The notes below the pieces were generated by a model that did not search any database, was not told where the DNA came from, and saw only the letters and a program-made list of their open reading frames with translations. The position numbers were made by a program, and so were the translations under genes. 64,000 nt of DNA. Source: Methyloversatilis sp. (GTDB taxonomy: Bacteria; Pseudomonadota; Gammaproteobacteria; Burkholderiales; Rhodocyclaceae). Location: NCBI GenBank assembly GCA_017984755.1, contig JAGNYW010000006.1:62001-126000 (forward strand), written 5' to 3'. The stretch's first letter is position 1; every line of letters begins with the position of its first letter. Below are positions 56,971-64,000 of the stretch, piece by piece.

Positions 56971-57915
56971 TTACACCACGGCTTCATCTTTCCGCTTGGG
57001 CGGCTTGATCAGCTGCTCGCGCCTGACACCCAGCCACATCGCCAGCGGGCAGGCGACCAGCACCGACGAGTAGATGCCGAAACAGATGCCGATGGTCAGC
57101 GCCACCGCAAAGTAGTGCAGCGCTTCACCGCCGAACAGCAGCATCGAAAGCACCATCATCTGGGTCGAACCGTGCGTGATGATGGTGCGCGAAATGGTGC
57201 TGGTGATCGCGTTGTCCATCACCTCGGGGACTGTCAGCGTGCGCTTGCGTGCGTTGCGGAACACTTCGCGGACACGGTCGAACACCACCACCGATTCATT
57301 GACCGAATAACCCAGCACCGCCAGCACCGCCGCCAGTACCGGCAGCGAGAATTCCCACTGGAAGGCGGCGAAGAAGCCGAGGATGATGACGACGTCGTGC
57401 AGGTTGGCGATGATGGCGGACACCGCATAGCGCCACTCGAAGCGCATCGCGAGGTAGGTCATGATGCCGATGATCACCAGCATAAGTGCGAGAGTGCCGT
57501 CGGCAGCGAGTTCCTTGCCGACCTGCGGGCCGACGTACTCGACGCGGCGCAATTCGGGCTTCGCATCCCCCGTGGTGCCGGCGCTCAGCGTTGCCATCAC
57601 CTGCTGGCTGACCTTGGCGGATTCCACGTCCTTGACCAGCGGCAGCCTGATAAGCACATCGCGCGCAGTGCCGAAATTCTGCACCTGCGGATCGTTGAAC
57701 CCGCTCTCGGTCAGTGACTTGCGCACGCCCTGCAGATCAGGCGCTTCGCTGTAGGCGACTTCCATCAGCGTGCCGCCGGTGAATTCCACCGACAGGTGCA
57801 GGCCGCGCGTCGCGAGGAAGAACACTGCCAGCAAGAAGGTCACCAGCGAAATGATGTTGAATACCAGCGCACGCCGCATGAACGGAATGTCGCGCCGGAT
57901 ACGGAAGAATTCCAT
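56971..57915 (-). CDS. secF: protein translocase subunit SecF
   Basis: A 314-residue RND-type membrane protein that assists SecYEG with the proton gradient. Six transmembrane helices with a periplasmic P1 domain after the first. Family blocks: SVEFTGGTLMEV, EYVGPQVGKELAADG, YLAMRFEWRYAVSAIIANLHDVVI, GYSVNESVVVFDRVREVF and TISRTIITHGSTQMMVL. The C-terminus QLIKPPKRKDEAVV is basic and cytoplasmic. It is the last gene of the queA-tgt-yajC-secD-secF operon. Confidence 0.97.
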   Translation of the reverse strand: MEFFRIRRDIPFMRRALVFNIISLVTFLLAVFFLATRGLHLSVEFTGGTLMEVAYSEAPDLQGVRKSLTESGFNDPQVQNFGTARDVLIRLPLVKDVESAKVSQQVMATLSAGTTGDAKPELRRVEYVGPQVGKELAADGTLALMLVIIGIMTYLAMRFEWRYAVSAIIANLHDVVIILGFFAAFQWEFSLPVLAAVLAVLGYSVNESVVVFDRVREVFRNARKRTLTVPEVMDNAITSTISRTIITHGSTQMMVLSMLLFGGEALHYFAVALTIGICFGIYSSVLVACPLAMWLGVRREQLIKPPKRKDEAVV

Positions 57916-57941
57916 GTCTGTTCAGCTTTCTAGAAAGGGGT

Positions 57942-59792
57942 TCAGGCGTCTGCGCCCGGTTTCCACACGGTACCGATCGAGACGGACTCGAGTTTGCGGG
58001 CACGACCGTAGACCAGATTCACCATGGCGCGTGACACCACCACTGCACTGAACATCGAGGTCAGGATGCCGAGGCAATGCACCACGGCGAAGCCGCGCAC
58101 CGGGCCCGAGCCGAAGATGAGCAGCGCCAGACCGGCGATCAGGGTCGTGATGTTCGAATCGAGAATGGTCGCCCATGCTCGTTCGTAGCCGGCCGAAATC
58201 GCCGCCTGAGGCGTCACGCCGTTGCGCAGTTCTTCGCGTATCCGTTCATTTATCAGCACGTTGGCGTCGATCGCCATGCCCAGCGTCAGCGCGATGGCCG
58301 CGATGCCCGGCAGGGTCAGCGTGGCCTGCAGCAGCGACAGCAGTGCAATCAGGAACAGCAGGTTGGCGGCCAGTGCGGCAGTCGAGATGAAGCCGAACGC
58401 CATGTAGTAGCCGATCATGAACACCGCGATGGCGACGAAGCCCCACAGCGTCGAATCGAAGCCCTTCTGGATGTTCTCTGCGCCAAGTGACGGCCCGATC
58501 ACCCGTTCCTCGATGATTTCCATCGGCGCAGCCAGCGCACCGGAGCGGATCAGGATGGCCAGCGTGTTCGTCTCCTGTGGCGAGAACTGGCCGGTGATCT
58601 GGAAGCGGTCGCCGAATTCACCCTGGATGGTGGCCACCGAAATGGCTTCGCCTCGACCCTTTTCGAACAGCAGGATGACCATCAGCTTCTTCAGGTTTTC
58701 GCGCGTGACGGTACGCATGATGCGGCCGCCCGTCTGATCGAGCTTGACCGCCACGGCCGGGCGGTTCGAATCGTCGAACGCCGCCTGCGCGGTTTCGAAC
58801 CGTTCGCCGGTCAGGATCACGGTCTTCTGCACCGGAACCTGGGACACCAGTCCGCCGCGTGTGTTTTCCGGATAGACCTCGCGCCCTTCCATGTTGCCGC
58901 TGATCATCGCTTCCTGATCGACCAGGCGCACTTCCAGGGTTGCTGTGCGGCCGATCAGGTCTTTCGCCTTGGCCACGTCCTGCACGCCGGGCAGCTGCAC
59001 GACGATGCGGTCGGCGCCCTGCTGCTGGATGATGGGCTCGGCAACGCCCAGTTCGTTGACCCGCTTCTGCAGCGTCAGGATGTTCTGCTTGATGGCGGAA
59101 TCGCGCAGATCCTTGGCCGCAACTTCCTTCATGCGGCCCGCGTAGGTGATGTCCGCGCCGGATGTGCCGGTGATCCAGTCCATCTCCGGCAGTGCAGTTT
59201 CGATCGCACCGCGTGCTGCTTCGAGGCTCGCATTGTCGCGGAAGCGCAGCGCGATGGCATCGCCTTCGCGTGCGATGCCGCCGTGACGGATGTTCTTTTC
59301 GCGCAGCTGCGTGCGCAGGTCCGACGCCATGGAGTCGAGGCGCTTGGCCATGGCGCCCTGCATGTCGATCTGCAGCAGGAAATGCACGCCACCGCGCAGA
59401 TCGAGGCCGAGGTACATGGGCAGTGCGCCGAACGAACGCAGCCAGTCCGGAGATTTCGACAGCAGATTGAGCGCCACCACGTACTTCGCGTCCGCCGCAT
59501 CGGGGTTGAGCGTTTTCTCGAGCAGGTCGCGCGTCTTGAGCTGGGTGTCGGTATCGGCCAGCCGGACACGGACGCCGGTGGTGTCCAGCGTGAGTCCGCT
59601 GTGCGCGATCGCGGCCTCCTTCAGTGACGATTCGACGCGCGACATCAGATCGGCATCGATGGTGACCCCGGTTCGCGCTGTGGATACCTGGACGGCAGGC
59701 GCTTCGCCAAAGAAATTGGGCAGCGTGTAGATCAGTCCGAGGATCAGCGCGACGAGCACCAGCGCGTTTTTCCAGAGCGGGAAGCGGTTCAT
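57942..59792 (-). CDS. secD: protein translocase subunit SecD
   Basis: A 616-residue membrane protein (E. coli 615) that works with SecF after SecA-driven translocation. One N-terminal helix (KNALVLVALILGLIYTLPNFF), a large periplasmic region with GLDLRGGVHFLLQIDM and VVQLPGVQDVAKAKDLIGRTATLEVRLV, then five helices ending RND-style with IAAIALTLGMAIDANVLINERIREELR. I chose ATG 59792, which gives the family N-terminus, rather than 15 codons earlier. Spaced 26 bases from secF. Confidence 0.97.
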   Translation of the reverse strand: MNRFPLWKNALVLVALILGLIYTLPNFFGEAPAVQVSTARTGVTIDADLMSRVESSLKEAAIAHSGLTLDTTGVRVRLADTDTQLKTRDLLEKTLNPDAADAKYVVALNLLSKSPDWLRSFGALPMYLGLDLRGGVHFLLQIDMQGAMAKRLDSMASDLRTQLREKNIRHGGIAREGDAIALRFRDNASLEAARGAIETALPEMDWITGTSGADITYAGRMKEVAAKDLRDSAIKQNILTLQKRVNELGVAEPIIQQQGADRIVVQLPGVQDVAKAKDLIGRTATLEVRLVDQEAMISGNMEGREVYPENTRGGLVSQVPVQKTVILTGERFETAQAAFDDSNRPAVAVKLDQTGGRIMRTVTRENLKKLMVILLFEKGRGEAISVATIQGEFGDRFQITGQFSPQETNTLAILIRSGALAAPMEIIEERVIGPSLGAENIQKGFDSTLWGFVAIAVFMIGYYMAFGFISTAALAANLLFLIALLSLLQATLTLPGIAAIALTLGMAIDANVLINERIREELRNGVTPQAAISAGYERAWATILDSNITTLIAGLALLIFGSGPVRGFAVVHCLGILTSMFSAVVVSRAMVNLVYGRARKLESVSIGTVWKPGADA

Positions 59793-59860
59793 TGCGGGAT
59801 AGGGACAGGGAGTGGGGAGTAGGGATCCTGCAGGCATGCCGCGTGCAGGACCAATAAGGA

Positions 59861-60187
59861 TCAGATGGCCTTGAGCGTGCCCTTGGGCAGTACGGTGGCC
59901 ACGGCCTGACGCTGTACTGCGACCTCTACATTGGGCGCCAGTTCGATCGTCAGGAAGCTGTCACCGACCTTGGTGATGCGACCGGCCATGCCGCCCTGGG
60001 TCACTACTTCGTCACCCTTGGCGAGTGCTTCGATCAGCGCCTTGTGTTCCTTTGCGCGCTTCATCTGCGGGCGGATCATGAGAAACCACAGCACGACGAA
60101 CATCAGGATGATGGGCAGCAGGCCCATCAGGCCACCTGTCGGGTCGGCGGCGCCGGCAGCCTGGGCGTAAGCGGGTGAAATGAACAC
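59861..60187 (-). CDS. yajC: Sec translocon accessory protein YajC
   Basis: A 108-residue protein of the SecDF-YajC complex. One transmembrane helix (LLPIILMFVVLWFLMIRPQ) is followed by a cytoplasmic SH3-like domain (GDEVVTQGGMAGRITKVGDSFLTIELAPNVEVAVQRQAV as landmark). The start is GTG at 60187, supported by GGAG eight bases upstream. It lies between tgt and secD, as in E. coli. Confidence 0.94.
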   Translation of the reverse strand: MFISPAYAQAAGAADPTGGLMGLLPIILMFVVLWFLMIRPQMKRAKEHKALIEALAKGDEVVTQGGMAGRITKVGDSFLTIELAPNVEVAVQRQAVATVLPKGTLKAI

Positions 60188-60268
60188 GTTGAACTCCGTT
60201 TGCGCAAATAGTAAAGCGCGCGAGTATATCAGCCGCGCCCTGCTCGGCCGTGACCCGGCAGGATTCGC

Positions 60269-62429
<2,161 letters not shown>

Positions 62430-62534
62430 GGGGCAGGGCGTCAGGTTCGCAGAAGCGGACAAAGCCGATGATTGTAACGTCCGCCGCTCTTGCACTGCAG
62501 CGTGCCTGACACGCATAATCCGCGGCTCTTCCCT

Positions 62535-62619
62535 GCCGGGATGGCGGAATCGGTAGACGCAGCGGATTCAAAATCCGCCGCCGCAAGGTGTGGGGGTTCG
62601 AGTCCCCCTCCCGGCACCA
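62535..62619 (+). tRNA. tRNA-Leu (anticodon CAA)
   Basis: An 85-base tRNA. Acceptor GCCGGGA pairs with TCCCGGC, followed by encoded ACCA. The D arm begins TGGCGGAATCGGTAGACGC, the anticodon stem GCGGA/TCCGC holds the loop TTCAAAA (anticodon CAA, reading UUG), a variable arm CGCCGCAAGGTGT is of the long class II size, and the T arm GGGGGTTCGAGTCCCCC is perfect. CCA is encoded. Confidence 0.96.
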
Positions 62620-62634
62620 ACACAGCGCCGTCGG

Positions 62635-62640
62635 TATAAT
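62635..62640 (+). promoter_or_regulatory. -10 element of the ribF/ileS transcript
   Basis: A perfect TATAAT at 62635-62640, 16 bases after the tRNA 3' end. Start would be near 62647, at the T-run. A -35 would fall in the tRNA acceptor end and is not obvious. The position excludes ribF start codons at 62640 and 62652 as in-transcript leaders, supporting a later start. Confidence 0.55.
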
Positions 62641-62669
62641 TGCGCGTTTTTTTGGGCGCATCCTTGTCC

Positions 62670-63602
62670 GTGCAGGTTTTTCGCGCAATTCCTCCGGTGG
62701 CCGATCGGCCGGTCGTGCTGACCATCGGCAACTTCGACGGTGTGCACCTTGGCCATCAGGCGCTGCTGGCTGACCTGACTGCGCGTGCCGCAGCGGACGG
62801 CGTGCCGGCGGCCGTGATGACGTTCGAACCGCATCCGCGCGAGTTTTTCGCGCGTGAGCAGCGGCCCACACGACTCACCAGCCTGCGCGAAAAACTGGAA
62901 CTGTTTGCGGGCGCCGGCATCGAGCGCGTCTACGTGTGTCGTTTCAACGCCGGCTTTGCCGCGCTGGGCGCGCAGGCCTTCATCGACGACCTGCTGGTGC
63001 GCGGACTGGCGCTGCGACATCTGATCATCGGCGACGATTTCCGCTTCGGTCGCGGACGTGAAGGTGATTTCGAACGACTGAGGACGGCCGGGCTGCTGCA
63101 CGGGTTTTCAGTGGCGACCATGGATACGGTCGAGATGGATGGAGATCGCGTGTCCAGTTCGGCCGTGCGGGTGTCGCTTGAACATGGTGATCTGACCCGC
63201 GCGGCACGCATGCTCGGCCGACCCTACGCGATCAGCGGTCGCGTCGAGCATGGCCGGAAGCTGGGCCGGACGCTGGGTTTTCCCACGGCGAACATCCAGC
63301 TCGGAAACCGCTCCCTGCCGCTGGCGGGCATCTTTGCGGTCAGCGTGAGTGGCGGTGGTCTGTGCGACGCGCCGGGTGCGGCCAGCGTCGGCGTGCGCCC
63401 AACCATCGCCGACGGATTGAAACCGACCTGCGAAGTCCATCTGCTGGACCGCACGGTCGATCTGTACGAACAACGCCTTTCGGTGCGCTTCTGCCACAAG
63501 CTGCGCGAAGAGACGCGTTATGACGGACTCGATGCTTTGCGCGAGGCAATAGCGAAGGATGTGGCCGACACGCGCCACTGGTTTGCTGAACATACTTTCT
63601 GA
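62670..63602 (+). CDS. ribF: bifunctional riboflavin kinase/FAD synthetase RibF
   Basis: A 310-residue enzyme making FMN and then FAD. The N-terminal adenylyltransferase has VLTIGNFDGVHLGHQALL and the IIGDDFRFGRGREGDFE block. The C-terminal flavokinase has GRTLGFPTANIQL, ASVGVRPTIADGLKPTCEVHLLD and LREETRYDGLDALREAIAKD. No ATG start is available; I prefer GTG 62670 (MQVFRAI, the usual family N-terminus) over TTG at 62640 or 62664, as the promoter -10 is at 62635. It is followed after nine bases by ileS, the usual ribF-ileS order. Confidence 0.92.
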   Translation: MQVFRAIPPVADRPVVLTIGNFDGVHLGHQALLADLTARAAADGVPAAVMTFEPHPREFFAREQRPTRLTSLREKLELFAGAGIERVYVCRFNAGFAALGAQAFIDDLLVRGLALRHLIIGDDFRFGRGREGDFERLRTAGLLHGFSVATMDTVEMDGDRVSSSAVRVSLEHGDLTRAARMLGRPYAISGRVEHGRKLGRTLGFPTANIQLGNRSLPLAGIFAVSVSGGGLCDAPGAASVGVRPTIADGLKPTCEVHLLDRTVDLYEQRLSVRFCHKLREETRYDGLDALREAIAKDVADTRHWFAEHTF

Positions 63603-63611
63603 AGGCTGAAC

Positions 63612-64000
63612 ATGGCTGACTACCGCTCCACGCTGAATCTTCCCGATACGCCCTTTCCCATGCGCGGCGACCTGCCCAAGCGAGAGCCCGGCTGGGTGCA
63701 GCAGTGGCATGACAGCCAGCTGTATCGCCGCATGCGGAAGAAGTCGGCCGGGCGGCCGCAGTTCGTGCTGCACGACGGCCCGCCGTACGCCAACGGAGAC
63801 ATCCACCTCGGCCACGCGGTCAACAAGATACTGAAGGACATCATCGTCCGGTCGATGACGCTGTCCGGTTTCGACGCCAGCTACATTCCCGGCTGGGATT
63901 GCCACGGTCTGCCGATCGAGCACCAGATCGAAAAGACGCACGGCAAGAGTCTGCCGCCGTCGGAAGTGCGCAAGCTGGCACGCGCCTACGCGGCCGAACA
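63612..64000 (+). CDS. ileS: isoleucyl-tRNA synthetase, N-terminal part
   Basis: The first 129 residues of a class I synthetase, cut by the right edge of the window. The N-terminus [21 protein letters not shown] is the proteobacterial IleS start. The class I HIGH-like motif occurs as [13 protein letters not shown] near residue 60, followed by [11 protein letters not shown] and [13 protein letters not shown]. It begins nine bases after ribF and is probably cotranscribed. The rest of the gene (about 800 residues) lies outside. Confidence 0.97.
   Translation, partial: MADYRSTLNLPDTPFPMRGDLPKREPGWVQQWHDSQLYRRMRKKSAGRPQFVLHDGPPYANGDIHLGHAVNKILKDIIVRSMTLSGFDASYIPGWDCHGLPIEHQIEKTHGKSLPPSEVRKLARAYAAE

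Noticed and set aside
62641..62655. The T-run after tRNA-Leu as a rho-independent terminator.
   Set aside because: Only a four-base GCGC stem precedes it, and the perfect TATAAT just before makes it more likely to be the ribF transcript start.

Overview
This is a GC-rich, densely coded stretch of chromosome from a Gram-negative bacterium. lpxC, a meso-DAP-type murE (DNPR motif), secA with a zinc-binding tail and a complete division/cell-wall (dcw) cluster establish the Gram-negative character. Gene orders such as queA-tgt-yajC-secD-secF, nudJ-mnmA-purB, lpxC/DciA-like/M23/secA and rsmI/yraN/diaA/dolP point to a betaproteobacterium, most likely Rhodocyclales and possibly Methyloversatilis-like. 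The genus is inference from gene order and codon use only. I see no insertion sequence, prophage, CRISPR array or plasmid backbone.

Layout. 1-4.75 kb, minus strand: a SWIM-type helicase cut by the window edge, then two ECF sigma/anti-sigma pairs flanking a periplasmic catalase-related peroxidase that has its own ECF-like promoter. 4.9-10.0 kb, plus: fluoride channel crcB, a giant hrpA RNA helicase and an NTF2-like protein. 10.2-13.2 kb: dolP, diaA, a secreted HIRAN protein and yraN, divergent from rsmI. 13.3-15.6 kb: pyrC, a lipoprotein and a DUF3025 protein, ending at a bidirectional terminator shared with secA. 15.6-21.1 kb: secA, an M23 peptidase, a DciA-like protein, a 60-residue membrane protein and lpxC. 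21.3-37.9 kb: ftsZ back to mraZ, fifteen minus-strand genes that mostly overlap by 1-11 bases. Upstream of mraZ are a sigma-70 promoter and four TGG repeats at exact 11-base steps, a probable MraZ operator. 38.3-38.7 kb: RNase P RNA on the minus strand. 38.8-41.1 kb: a PAS/GAF sensor histidine kinase.

41.1-47.75 kb is the most interesting accessory region. It is a divergent cluster joining polyamine enzymes (AdoMet decarboxylase and a membrane-anchored spermidine-synthase-like protein), a Tat-type FAD lipoprotein, a DUF350 membrane protein, an SPFH/SHOCT protein, a double DUF4178 zinc-ribbon protein and a 46-residue membrane peptide. Similar parts occur in predicted membrane-stress neighbourhoods related to PspA, YjfL and YdjI, so a polyamine-linked envelope system is a reasonable inference.

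47.9-64 kb is mainly housekeeping: a COG2509 flavoprotein, a YheT-like hydrolase in an operon with ilvE and a zinc-finger protein, nudJ, a transglutaminase-like protein, mnmA, a GST, purB, DUF2322, the queA-tgt-yajC-secD-secF operon, tRNA-Leu(CAA), ribF and the start of ileS. Of the stretches not covered by a protein or RNA gene, only 37922-38283 exceeds 300 bases. It is conspicuously AT-rich and holds the mraZ control region.
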